From an uncultured Collinsella sp. (GTDB lineage Bacteria; Actinomycetota; Coriobacteriia; Coriobacteriales; Coriobacteriaceae), in the NCBI GenBank assembly GCA_902475865.1, contig CABSBK010000084.1, forward strand, positions 1 through 5,721: a DNA stretch of 5,721 bases, given 5' to 3'. Shown here one piece after another: positions 1 through 5,418 of the stretch. The translations under genes were made by a program, and so were the position numbers. The notes under the pieces were generated by a model. The model made no database searches. It was not told the DNA's origin and saw nothing but the letters and a program-made list of their open reading frames with translations. How positions within the stretch are numbered: position 1 is the first letter of the stretch; each line of letters opens with the position of its first letter.

Positions 1-66
1 GGGTTGTCGTGGAGCTTTCCCCCGTCCGACCTGACCCGCGGTCGCATCACCTATCGCTATAAATAG
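1..66 (+). CDS. infA: 3' end of translation initiation factor IF-1, with an apparent frame break
   Basis: IF-1 is a small OB-fold protein that binds the 30S A site during translation initiation. Only its C-terminal end is in the window. From base 3 the reading is VVVELSP, and in the frame starting at base 1 the later codons read SDLTRGRITYRYK followed by TAG at 64-66. Together these match the usual IF-1 ending (VxVELSPYDLxRGRIxxR), and infA normally sits just before rpmJ. The two halves are in different frames. Five C residues at 19-23 (in tcccccg) stand where four would keep one frame. Read without a shift, the frame from base 3 ends at TAA 60-62 with an unrelated tail. IF-1 is essential in the bacteria studied, so a homopolymer sequencing or assembly error is the likeliest cause. 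A real mutation or +1 frameshifting is possible but unsupported. Confidence 0.8.
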   Translation, partial: GLSWSFPPSDLTRGRITYRYK

Positions 67-68
67 CG

Positions 69-164
69 ACACGCATACACGCTCTTTTCCGACTGCAGGC
101 TTAGCTCAACCTACGGTCGGTTTGCGTGTGAAGACCAGCCATAGTTTTAAACGCCTGCGGCTGG
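69..164 (+). other. Structured infA-rpmJ leader with two possible stem-loops
   Basis: The 147-bp gap between infA and rpmJ contains no ORF I can support. Pairing seen by eye: ACACGCA 69-75 (or the direct repeat ACACGC 77-82) with TGCGTGT 123-129; CCGACTG 89-95 with CGGTCGG 114-120, including one G-T wobble; and AGG 97-99 with CCT 110-112. A second stem pairs CCAGCC 135-140 with GGCTGG 159-164 around an 18-nt loop. No T-run follows either stem, so they do not look like terminators. Ribosomal protein operons often carry leader structures bound by one of their own products, and uS4 does this in the E. coli alpha operon. That role is only an inference here. No convincing promoter was seen in the gap. 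Confidence 0.35.
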
Positions 165-213
165 GCGAGTAGATAGTAGGGAAGTAGTTTGAGCGCTACC
201 GAAAGGAAGAACG

Positions 214-327
214 ATGAAGGTACGTCCTTCGGTCAAGAAGATGTGCGATAAGTGCAAAATCATTAGGCGCCATGGCAAGGTCCTCGTCATTTGCGAGAAC
301 CCCCGTCATAAGCAGCGTCAGGGTTAA
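214..327 (+). CDS. rpmJ: Large ribosomal subunit protein bL36 (zinc-binding form)
   Basis: This 37-residue protein has the full length and sequence of bL36, a small protein of the 50S subunit that helps organise 23S rRNA. It starts [11 protein letters not shown] and ends RHKQRQG. The zinc ligands of the C+ form are all present: C11, C14, C27 and H32. The ATG at 214 follows a good ribosome-binding site, AAGGAAG at about 204-210. The gene lies between infA and rpsM, the standard order in Gram-positive bacteria, with only 14 bp before rpsM, so the two are surely co-transcribed. The zinc form implies that ribosome composition may respond to zinc if a C- paralogue exists elsewhere in the genome, which cannot be judged here. 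Confidence 0.97.
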   Translation: MKVRPSVKKMCDKCKIIRRHGKVLVICENPRHKQRQG

Positions 328-335
328 GAGAGGAG
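328..335 (+). promoter_or_regulatory. Shine-Dalgarno site that fixes the TTG start of rpsM
   Basis: AGAGGAG (about 329-335) directly follows the rpmJ stop and sits 6 nt before TTG 342. The protein read from this TTG begins [11 protein letters not shown], which aligns end to end with uS13 proteins. No ATG or GTG codon gives a better start. The site therefore supports a non-ATG start for a highly expressed ribosomal gene. Confidence 0.8.
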
Positions 336-341
336 ACTACG

Positions 342-716
342 TTGGCCCGTATTAATGGTGTCGACCTCCCGCGTGAGAAGCGCGTTGAGATCGGTCTGAC
401 CTACATTTACGGCATCGGCCGCACCACTGCGACGAAGATCTGCGTCGAGTGCAACGTTAACGTGGACACGCGCGTTAAGGACCTCACCGAGGATGAGGTT
501 AACGCCATCCGCGATTATATCGATAAGAATCAGATCATGGTTGAGGGCGACCTCCGCCGTGAGCGCAACCAGAACGTCAAGCGCCTTATGGACATCGGCT
601 GCAACCGCGGCCTTCGTCACCGCAAGGGCCTCCCGGTCCGCGGCCAGCGCACCCACACTAACGCTCGTACCCGCAAGGGCCCGAAGCGTCAGATCGGTGC
701 TAAGAAGAAGAAATAA
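342..716 (+). CDS. rpsM: Small ribosomal subunit protein uS13
   Basis: uS13 sits in the head of the 30S subunit, contacts the 50S through intersubunit bridges and touches the P-site tRNA through its basic tail. The 124-residue product has the usual length. It shows the N-terminal [10 protein letters not shown] segment, the [10 protein letters not shown] motif at 21-30, and the family signature region 92-113 ([18 protein letters not shown] onward). It ends in a lysine-rich tail, GAKKKK, as expected for a tRNA- and rRNA-contacting extension. Translation starts at TTG 342, set by the strong upstream Shine-Dalgarno site. In E. coli, S4 represses this operon at the rpsM start, and a weak start codon would suit translational control. 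Whether that applies here is unknown. rpsK follows after 14 bp. Confidence 0.97.
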   Translation: MARINGVDLPREKRVEIGLTYIYGIGRTTATKICVECNVNVDTRVKDLTEDEVNAIRDYIDKNQIMVEGDLRRERNQNVKRLMDIGCNRGLRHRKGLPVRGQRTHTNARTRKGPKRQIGAKKKK

Positions 717-730
717 GGAGCGCTAGATAG

Positions 731-1135
731 ATGGCTACTGCTAAGAAGAACGTTCGCGCTGCCCGTCTGAAGCGCGCGGACCGTAAGAACATTTCCGTGG
801 GCCAGGCTCACATTCGTTCTACGTTCAATAACACGATCGTTTCGATCACCGATCCCCAGGGCAACGTCATTTCCTGGAAGTCGGCTGGCCAGGTGGGCTT
901 CAAGGGCTCCCGTAAGTCCACGCCGTTCGCTGCCCAGATGGCTGCCGAGGCTGCTGCCAAGCAGGCCATGGAGCACGGTATGAAGAAGGTTTCCGTCTTC
1001 GTCAAGGGCCCCGGCTCCGGTCGTGAGACCGCCATCCGCTCCCTCCAGGCTGCTGGCCTCGAGGTCTCGAGCATCCAGGACAAGACCCCCATTCCGCACA
1101 ACGGCTGCCGCCCCAAGAAGCGTCGCCGCGTGTAA
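731..1135 (+). CDS. rpsK: Small ribosomal subunit protein uS11
   Basis: uS11 lies on the 30S platform, binds 16S rRNA near the E site and helps shape the mRNA exit. The 134-residue product carries the family blocks [15 protein letters not shown] (27-41) and [22 protein letters not shown] (44-65), and the arginine/lysine-rich end [12 protein letters not shown]. The Asn-Gly at 124-125 corresponds to the site reported as isoaspartate in E. coli S11; modification here is only an inference. ATG 731 is preceded by AAGGAG at 715-720, overlapping the rpsM stop, with a rather long 10-nt spacing. The gene is flanked closely by rpsM and rpsD, as in most bacteria. Confidence 0.97.
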   Translation: MATAKKNVRAARLKRADRKNISVGQAHIRSTFNNTIVSITDPQGNVISWKSAGQVGFKGSRKSTPFAAQMAAEAAAKQAMEHGMKKVSVFVKGPGSGRETAIRSLQAAGLEVSSIQDKTPIPHNGCRPKKRRRV

Positions 1136-1154
1136 CTGAAAGGATCGTATCAAT

Positions 1155-1751
1155 ATGGCAATCGACAGGACTCCTGTTCTTAAGCGCTGCCGTCAGCTCG
1201 GGATCGATCCCGCTGAGCTCGGTTACAGCAGCAAGAAGGAATCTATCCGTCAGCCCAAGCGCCGTCGCAAGGAATCTGAGTACGGCATGCAGCTGCGTGA
1301 GAAGCAGAAGGTCAAGTTCATCTATGGCGTTCTGGAGAAGCAGTTCCACGGCTACTTCAACAAGGCCCGTAAGATGAACGGCGTCACCGGTGAGAACCTC
1401 ATGATCATCCTTGAGTCTCGCCTCGACAACGTCGTCTTCCGTCTTGGCTTCGCCCGTACCCGCAAAGAGGCTCGTCAGTCCGTCCGTCACGGTCACTTCA
1501 CCGTGAACGGCAAGCGCGTGGACATCCCGTCCTACCGCGTCAAGGCCGGCGACGTCGTCGCTGTCGGCGAGAAGTTCCGTGACCTCCTCCCCATCAAGGA
1601 GGCCCTGATTTCCTCCGAGCGCTTTGGGGTCCCTGGCTGGCTCGAGGTCGATATCGAGAAGCTGTCTGGTAACGTGCTCGCTCTGCCGACGCGTGAGCAG
1701 ATCAGCGGTGATATCAACGAGCAGCTCATCGTCGAGCTCTACTCTAAGTAG
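1155..1751 (+). CDS. rpsD: Small ribosomal subunit protein uS4
   Basis: uS4 is a primary 16S rRNA-binding protein that nucleates assembly of the 30S body and shapes the mRNA entry tunnel. In several bacteria it also represses its own operon. The 198-residue product has the conserved core SEYGMQLREKQKVKFIYGVLE (about 41-61). An S4 RNA-binding domain follows at about 87-150, with ESRLDNVVFRLGFARTR, HGHFTVNG and DIPSYRVKAGD. The end, INEQLIVELYSK, is typical. The first 40 residues are unusual: MAIDRTPVLKRCRQLGI replaces the common MARYxGP start, the usual PPGQHG motif is absent, and only one cysteine (C12) is present, so the zinc-binding knuckle is missing. I recall similar N-termini in Coriobacteriia. 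ATG 1155 follows GAAAGGA at 1138-1144. Confidence 0.96.
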   Translation: MAIDRTPVLKRCRQLGIDPAELGYSSKKESIRQPKRRRKESEYGMQLREKQKVKFIYGVLEKQFHGYFNKARKMNGVTGENLMIILESRLDNVVFRLGFARTRKEARQSVRHGHFTVNGKRVDIPSYRVKAGDVVAVGEKFRDLLPIKEALISSERFGVPGWLEVDIEKLSGNVLALPTREQISGDINEQLIVELYSK

Positions 1752-1783
1752 TCCATCCGGGCTGCTGAGGCTGGAGGTAATAC

Positions 1784-2725
1784 ATGTCAGAATTCATTAG
1801 GCCTCAGGTTCAGGTCGAAGAGATCAACGAGACCTCTGCTCGTGTCTCCGTCGAGCCGCTCGAGCGTGGCTACGGCGATACGCTGGGTAACTCGCTTCGT
1901 CGTGTTCTTCTGTCCTCGCTCGAGGGTGCCGCCGTCGAGGCCATTCAGATCGATGGTGCGCAGCACGAGTTCATGACCATCCCTAACATGGTCGAGGATG
2001 TCACCGACATCGTCCTGAATGTCAAGGGTCTTGTCTTCAGGGCTCTCGGCACGACCGACGAGGCGACCGCCACCATCTCGGTTGACGGCCCCTGCGAGGT
2101 CACCGGTGCGGACTTCTTTATTCCGTCCGAGTTTGAGCTGGTCAACCCCGAGCAGCACATTGCTACGCTCACCGAGGGTGGCCATCTCACCATGAGCATG
2201 CGCATCGGCTATGGCCGCGGCTATGTCTCTGGCGAGGCTAACAAGCGTGACAACGATCCCATCGGTGTGATCAACGTCGACTCGCTGTACTCGCCGGTTT
2301 CCCGTTGCGCCAAGCTCGTTGAGGCTTGCCGTGTCGGCCAGCATACCGACTACGACCGCCTTGTCCTCGAGATCGAGACCAACGGTTCCATCGCTCCGCG
2401 CGACGCCGTGGTCCAGGCTGCCAATATCATCAACCAGCATATGGCCGCCTTTATGAACCTTGCCGAGACCCCCGAGGTCGAGGAGGAGGCTTCGATCTTC
2501 GCTCCCGAGGTCACCAACGACAACGCCGAGCTGGACAAGCAGATCGAGGATCTGGACCTTTCCGTCCGTTCCTACAACTGCCTTAAGCGCGCCAGCATTC
2601 ACTCGGTCCGTCAGCTCGTTGAGTTCTCGGAGAACGATCTGCTCAACATCCGTAACTTCGGTGTTAAGTCGATCGAGGAAGTGAAGGACAAGCTTGAGTC
2701 CATGGGCCTGAGCCTGAAGGCTTAA
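1784..2725 (+). CDS. rpoA: DNA-directed RNA polymerase subunit alpha
   Basis: Alpha dimerises to start assembly of RNA polymerase, and its C-terminal domain contacts UP-element DNA and activators. The 313 residues cover both domains. The N-terminal domain (about 1-228) includes ERGYGDTLGNSLRRVLLSSL at 27-46; R40 matches E. coli R45, which is needed for assembly. An acidic linker spans about 228-255. The C-terminal domain (256-313) holds VRSYNCLK at 261-268, where R262, N265 and K268 match DNA-contact residues R265, N268 and K271 of E. coli. GVKS with K295, S296 and E299 matches K298, S299 and E302. Nothing essential appears missing. ATG 1784 has an excellent site, GGAGGT at 1773-1778. rpsD ends 32 bp upstream and rplQ starts 30 bp downstream, so expression is tied to ribosomal proteins. 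Confidence 0.98.
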   Translation: MSEFIRPQVQVEEINETSARVSVEPLERGYGDTLGNSLRRVLLSSLEGAAVEAIQIDGAQHEFMTIPNMVEDVTDIVLNVKGLVFRALGTTDEATATISVDGPCEVTGADFFIPSEFELVNPEQHIATLTEGGHLTMSMRIGYGRGYVSGEANKRDNDPIGVINVDSLYSPVSRCAKLVEACRVGQHTDYDRLVLEIETNGSIAPRDAVVQAANIINQHMAAFMNLAETPEVEEEASIFAPEVTNDNAELDKQIEDLDLSVRSYNCLKRASIHSVRQLVEFSENDLLNIRNFGVKSIEEVKDKLESMGLSLKA

Positions 2726-2755
2726 TGCTTCGCATATTTGAGGAGAAACTAGACC

Positions 2756-3223
2756 ATGCGTCACAACGTTAAGAAGGGCCTGAAGCTCGGCACCGATGCG
2801 AGCCACACCAAGGCCATGAAGAAGAGCCTTGCTAAGGCCCTCTTCGAGAACGACCGCATCAAGACCACCGAGACCCGCGCTGCTGCGCAGCGTTCGGTCG
2901 TCGCCCCGATCATCACCTGGGCCAAGAAGGGCGACCTGCACTCTCGTCGTCTGGCTATCGCCAAGCTCGGCGATAAGCAGCTCGTTGCCGAGATCTTCGA
3001 CAAGGCTGCTCAGGGCATGTGGCAGGACCGCAACGGCGGTTACACCCGCATCATGAAGCTCGGTAACCGTAAGGGCGATAACGCTCCTATCGTTATCATG
3101 GAGCTCGTCACCGAGCCTTGCACGCCTAAGGCCAAGAAGGCTGCTCCGGCCCCCAAGAAGGCCGCTGCTCCCAAGAAGGTCGAGGCTGTCGAGGAGGCTC
3201 CTGCTGAGGAGACCGCTGAGTAG
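2756..3223 (+). CDS. rplQ: Large ribosomal subunit protein bL17 with a charged C-terminal extension
   Basis: bL17 is a 50S protein near the polypeptide exit tunnel region. Residues 1-118 form the normal domain: MRHNVKKGLKLGTDASHTKAM in bases 2756-2818, RIKTTETRAAAQRSVV (34-49), KKGDLHSRR (57-65), GGYTRIMKLGNRKGDNAP (94-111) and IMELV (114-118). A tail of about 37 residues follows. It is first lysine/alanine/proline-rich (about 119-141), then glutamate/alanine-rich (142-155), making the protein 155 residues against about 120-127 in many bacteria. Such low-complexity tails are common on actinobacterial ribosomal proteins; their function is not established. ATG 2756 follows AGGAGA at 2741-2746. 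The gene closes the operon: its stop at 3221-3223 overlaps a candidate promoter and lies just ahead of a terminator. Confidence 0.97.
   Translation: MRHNVKKGLKLGTDASHTKAMKKSLAKALFENDRIKTTETRAAAQRSVVAPIITWAKKGDLHSRRLAIAKLGDKQLVAEIFDKAAQGMWQDRNGGYTRIMKLGNRKGDNAPIVIMELVTEPCTPKAKKAAPAPKKAAAPKKVEAVEEAPAEETAE
3132..3179 (+). repeat. Short in-frame repeats encoding the Lys/Ala/Pro tail of bL17
   Basis: The 9-mer CCAAGAAGG occurs three times, at 3132-3140, 3153-3161 and 3171-3179, with offsets of 21 and 18 bases. All copies are in the same codon phase and encode PKK or AKK blocks in the rplQ tail. The spacing suggests growth or loss by replication slippage, so tail length may vary between strains. 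Confidence 0.6.
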
Positions 3224-3248
3224 ACATTCTGTCTGCATAGGCTATATT
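3221..3248 (+). promoter_or_regulatory. Candidate sigma-70-type promoter for truA, overlapping the rplQ stop
   Basis: TAGACA at 3221-3226 matches the -35 consensus TTGACA at 5 of 6 bases, and TATATT at 3243-3248 matches TATAAT at 5 of 6. The spacer is 16 bp. The first three bases of the -35 are the rplQ stop codon. The expected start point, about 3254-3256, is inside the 5' arm of the next terminator. An inverted repeat, AGACA 3222-3226 / TGTCT 3230-3234, overlaps the -35 and could bind a regulator. The promoter would supply truA independently of the ribosomal operon. It is a consensus match only, without experimental support. Confidence 0.55.
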
Positions 3249-3249
3249 C

Positions 3250-3280
3250 GAGGGGTACGTTCGCGTACCCCTCTTTTTTT
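3250..3280 (+). terminator. Intrinsic terminator of the ribosomal/rpoA operon
   Basis: A perfect 10-bp stem pairs GAGGGGTACG (3250-3259) with CGTACCCCTC (3264-3273), closed by a TTCG tetraloop (3260-3263) and followed immediately by seven T residues (3274-3280). It begins 27 bp after the rplQ stop and is oriented to end transcripts coming from rplQ. It separates the highly expressed operon from truA. Confidence 0.95.
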
Positions 3281-3315
3281 GTCGCAATACCGTTGCTAGT
3301 TTGTTGGGAGCGCCC

Positions 3316-4140
3316 ATGACCGCGCCGTCTGATTTCAATTCGACCCCCGAGCTCGACGCCACCCTTGTATTTCGCGTGGCCTACGATGGCTCCTCCTATA
3401 GCGGATTTGCCGAGCAGCCGGGCCAGACGACGGTCGCGGGCGAGCTACGCCGTGCAATTGAGACGTTGCTGCGCCGCCCAATCGATCTGACGTGCGCGGG
3501 GCGTACCGATGCCGGCGTTCATGCGGTGGCCCAATACATCAGCGTGCCCGTAACGGACGCTGAGCTTGCGTATACGCGCCGTAGGTGGCTGAGGGCTATG
3601 GATGCCCTCCTGGGCAAAGATATCGCCATAAACGAGGTCTACAAGGCTCGTAAGGGCTTTTCTGCACGTTTTGACGCGCGCTCTCGCACGTACACCTATC
3701 GCATTGCCGACCGTGATGCGCGGCCCGTGCTGTCACGCGGTGCAGTGTGGTGGCATCGCTATCCCCTCGACGTCGATGCGATGGCGGCCGCCTGCCCTAC
3801 GCTTTTGGGCGAGCAGGACTTTAAGAGCTTTTGCAAGGTCGCCTCTGCCGTGGGCAAACCTACGCACCGCTGCGTAATGCGTGCCGAGTTTGGCCATGAG
3901 GTCGCCTTTGGCGAGGACATCCTCACGTTTACCATCGAGGGCAATGCGTTTTTGCATTCGATGGTGCGAACCATTGTGGGCACCCTTGTTGAGATCGGCA
4001 TGCATCGCCGCGATCCCGAGTGGATGCGTGAGGTAATTGACGCCTGCGATCGCACCGCAGCTGGTCCTACGGCACCCGCATGCGGTCTTACTTTTATGGG
4101 CGTGGACTACGACCCCGCCGAGCTTGTGGTCCTCGATTAG
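3316..4140 (+). CDS. truA: tRNA pseudouridine(38-40) synthase TruA
   Basis: TruA converts uridines 38, 39 and 40 in the anticodon arm of many tRNAs to pseudouridine. The 274-residue product is of normal length. The catalytic aspartate is D65 in CAGRTDAGVHA (60-70). Other family blocks are VAYDGSSYSGF (21-31), FSARFDARSRTYTY (115-128), AFLHSMVRTIVGTLVEIG (211-228) and APACGLTFMGVDY (253-265). I chose ATG 3316 because GGGAG at 3306-3310 sits 5 nt before it. An in-frame TTG at 3301 would add five residues but has no better site. The residue after YSG is F, as in some Gram-positive homologues, where E. coli has W. truA follows rplQ in many bacteria. Here a terminator lies between them and a candidate promoter begins at the rplQ stop. 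Codon bias is weaker than in the ribosomal genes. Confidence 0.96.
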   Translation: MTAPSDFNSTPELDATLVFRVAYDGSSYSGFAEQPGQTTVAGELRRAIETLLRRPIDLTCAGRTDAGVHAVAQYISVPVTDAELAYTRRRWLRAMDALLGKDIAINEVYKARKGFSARFDARSRTYTYRIADRDARPVLSRGAVWWHRYPLDVDAMAAACPTLLGEQDFKSFCKVASAVGKPTHRCVMRAEFGHEVAFGEDILTFTIEGNAFLHSMVRTIVGTLVEIGMHRRDPEWMREVIDACDRTAAGPTAPACGLTFMGVDYDPAELVVLD

Positions 4141-4259
4141 GGATGAGACTGCCTGACGGCGATCTTTGTGTGCGGCCCCTGTGGGCGGGGCGTGTGCAAC
4201 ATCTGTTCTTGACGTGCATCGCGGCGGACGAACGCCCGCATTAATTGACGGGGTGTACC

Positions 4260-5336
4260 ATGAACGACAGTTTGTTACTAGCTGTCGAGAGGACGGAAAA
4301 CTTGGTTCGACGTGGTTCGCATCCGCGACTTTCGGTGATCCTGATTGTTGAGGGTTCGCCCAGTTATGCGATGCGCGCTCTCGAGAGCGTCCAGAACCAA
4401 GACCTCTACGATTTGCAAATTGTCGTCGTTTGCCGCGGCGTGGTAGCTGGTGTGCGCCATTCGCTCGAAGTTGCTGCCGACAGAGACATTCATATTGATT
4501 TGATTGATGTTGAGGACCCAGCGCCTGGTGCCTGCCTGCGTGCCGGCTTTGCGGCTTCGCGCGGCTCCCAGATCATTGCGATGAATGCCAATGAGTGGTT
4601 TGCGCCGCAGTCCCTTTCGCAGATGGTCGATAGCTCCTGCGACGCTTCGGCTGACATCGTGTTCCCCTCTGTTTCGCTCGATCGCTACGATGCTCACCGC
4701 GAGCGTCATTCCCGAGTTTTGGACGCGGCATCCGTTTCTGGCGATGGGGACCTGGCAGCTTGCCTGACCCAATTGGTTTCCTGTGGTTTAATCCGACAGT
4801 CCTCCGGCGTGCTGTATGATCGCACCCTTTTTGAGGCGTGCCTTGCGCATGGCGATGCGTTTCGCACGGTGTCTTTTTTGACGCTCGCGCTTTCGCAGGC
4901 AAAGCGCGTTTCGGGATGTGGCCGTGCCCGTTTTCATGCAGTGGCGCCGTCGATTACGGAGACGTTTGACCCCACAATGTTTGCCAGGCTTTCTGATGAT
5001 ATCGGGGCGCTCGACAGGCTTGCCGACTCGCTTGCCGTCGCGGGCGGTGGCGATCAGTTGAAACTGGTCTGCCAGCGGTATTACTACGCCGGCCTGGTTG
5101 CCTGCATCGAAAATTTGTGTCTGAGCCCCCATGGGGTGTCTTCAATAGAGCGTTCGGCCCGTTTGCATGATATGCTCGAAGCGCAGCGTACCCGTCAGAT
5201 GGTTGCGGCTCTTAAGGGCAATCATCGGGGCTTAGGTCTGCTCTATGGTTCGATAGCTAGTGCCAAGCCTATGCGGTGTGCGTTGTATACGCATCTGGTG
5301 GCCTTTTTCAATCGTTCGGGCGTCAGGACTGTATAG
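4260..5336 (+). CDS. GT2-like (GT-A fold) glycosyltransferase-related protein without the DxD motif
   Basis: I do not recognise a named gene. Residues 24-60 (LSVILIVEGSPSYAMRALES, then VQNQDLYDLQIVVVCRG) and 90-113 follow the layout of family 2 glycosyltransferases: a strand, a helix with an SVQNQ block, a second strand and the GFAASRG...W segment. The usual VDSDDW, whose aspartates bind the nucleotide-sugar metal, is MNANEW at 108-113, with N109 and N111 in the DxD positions. The VDDGS motif reads VVCRG. GVLYDRTLFE (183-192) resembles the later block with a conserved K/R-L-Y-x-R-x-L-F pattern, but the acidic ED that usually follows is missing. Residues 230-358 look helical and match nothing I know. 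No signal peptide or membrane segment is evident. ATG 4260 has a modest site, GGGGTG at 4250-4255; in-frame TTG 4245 is less likely. Two stops in tandem end it. It could be an inactive or sugar-sensing relative, or an enzyme with altered chemistry. No sugar-pathway gene adjoins it. Confidence 0.7.
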   Translation: MNDSLLLAVERTENLVRRGSHPRLSVILIVEGSPSYAMRALESVQNQDLYDLQIVVVCRGVVAGVRHSLEVAADRDIHIDLIDVEDPAPGACLRAGFAASRGSQIIAMNANEWFAPQSLSQMVDSSCDASADIVFPSVSLDRYDAHRERHSRVLDAASVSGDGDLAACLTQLVSCGLIRQSSGVLYDRTLFEACLAHGDAFRTVSFLTLALSQAKRVSGCGRARFHAVAPSITETFDPTMFARLSDDIGALDRLADSLAVAGGGDQLKLVCQRYYYAGLVACIENLCLSPHGVSSIERSARLHDMLEAQRTRQMVAALKGNHRGLGLLYGSIASAKPMRCALYTHLVAFFNRSGVRTV

Positions 5337-5345
5337 TAGCGTGAT

Positions 5346-5379
5346 TTTCGAAATAAATTGCATGGAATTGTTTCGAAAT
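5346..5379. repeat. Pair of identical palindromic elements upstream of argR
   Basis: TTTCGAAAT occurs at 5346-5354 and 5371-5379, 25 bp apart from start to start. Each copy contains the perfect palindrome TTTCGAAA. Between them is a further dyad, AATTGCATGGAATT (5356-5369), symmetric except for one G/G pair. The layout suits binding by a dimeric regulator. The two copies can also pair with each other as a hairpin 9 bp after the preceding gene's stop, but no T-run follows, so it is a poor terminator. Confidence 0.5.
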
Positions 5380-5394
5380 GCGTTCTTATTCACT
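5377..5394. promoter_or_regulatory. Degenerate ARG-box-like site upstream of argR
   Basis: Against the E. coli-type ArgR operator consensus TNTGAATWWWWATTCANW, this 18-mer agrees at about 12 of 16 defined positions, including a perfect ATTCA right half (5388-5392). A second ATTCA half-site lies at 5419-5423, 31 bp away or about three helical turns, but its left half is poor. ArgR represses its own gene in several bacteria, so an operator here is plausible. Actinobacterial ARG boxes differ from the E. coli form, so the match is weak evidence. Confidence 0.3.
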
Positions 5395-5418
5395 AAAACC
5401 CTCAAATAGCGCTAAACT
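5389..5418 (+). promoter_or_regulatory. Candidate promoter for argR
   Basis: TTCACT at 5389-5394 (4 of 6 to TTGACA) and TAAACT at 5413-5418 (4 of 6 to TATAAT) are separated by 18 bp in the AT-rich gap before argR. The -35 overlaps the ARG-box-like site, and the perfect palindrome TAGCGCTA (5407-5414) overlaps the upstream edge of the -10, so bound repressor could block polymerase. Other placements in this AT-rich stretch are possible. Confidence 0.35.

Noticed and set aside
95..112. tRNA-like segment GCAGGCTTAGCTCAACC in the rpmJ leader
   Set aside because: It resembles a tRNA D-arm start, but there is no anticodon arm, no T-arm GTTCGA motif and no acceptor pairing in the right place.
1787..3238. 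Long open frame of 483 codons on the - strand opposite rpoA and rplQ
   Set aside because: It mirrors two certain genes, is rich in Leu, Asp, Val and Gly as expected from the complement of biased codons, and shows no family motif. It is an artefact of GC-rich codon use.
3301..3315. Upstream TTG start for truA
   Set aside because: It adds only MLGAP and would lie over the ribosome-binding site that fits ATG 3316.
4175..4191. GCCCC/GGGGC stem in the truA downstream gap as a terminator
   Set aside because: The stem is five base pairs with a 7-nt loop and no T-run follows, so truA and the next gene may be co-transcribed.
4209..4237. TTGACG as the -35 of a promoter for the glycosyltransferase-like gene
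   Set aside because: At 16-18 bp downstream the sequence is GC-rich with nothing like TATAAT.
4166..4351. Small + strand open frame between truA and the next gene
   Set aside because: It overlaps the start of the larger glycosyltransferase-like gene in another frame, has no ribosome-binding site and no recognisable sequence.
4278..5132. Several - strand open frames opposite the glycosyltransferase-like gene
   Set aside because: None shows a domain or a ribosome-binding site, and the + strand frame has clear GT-A features.
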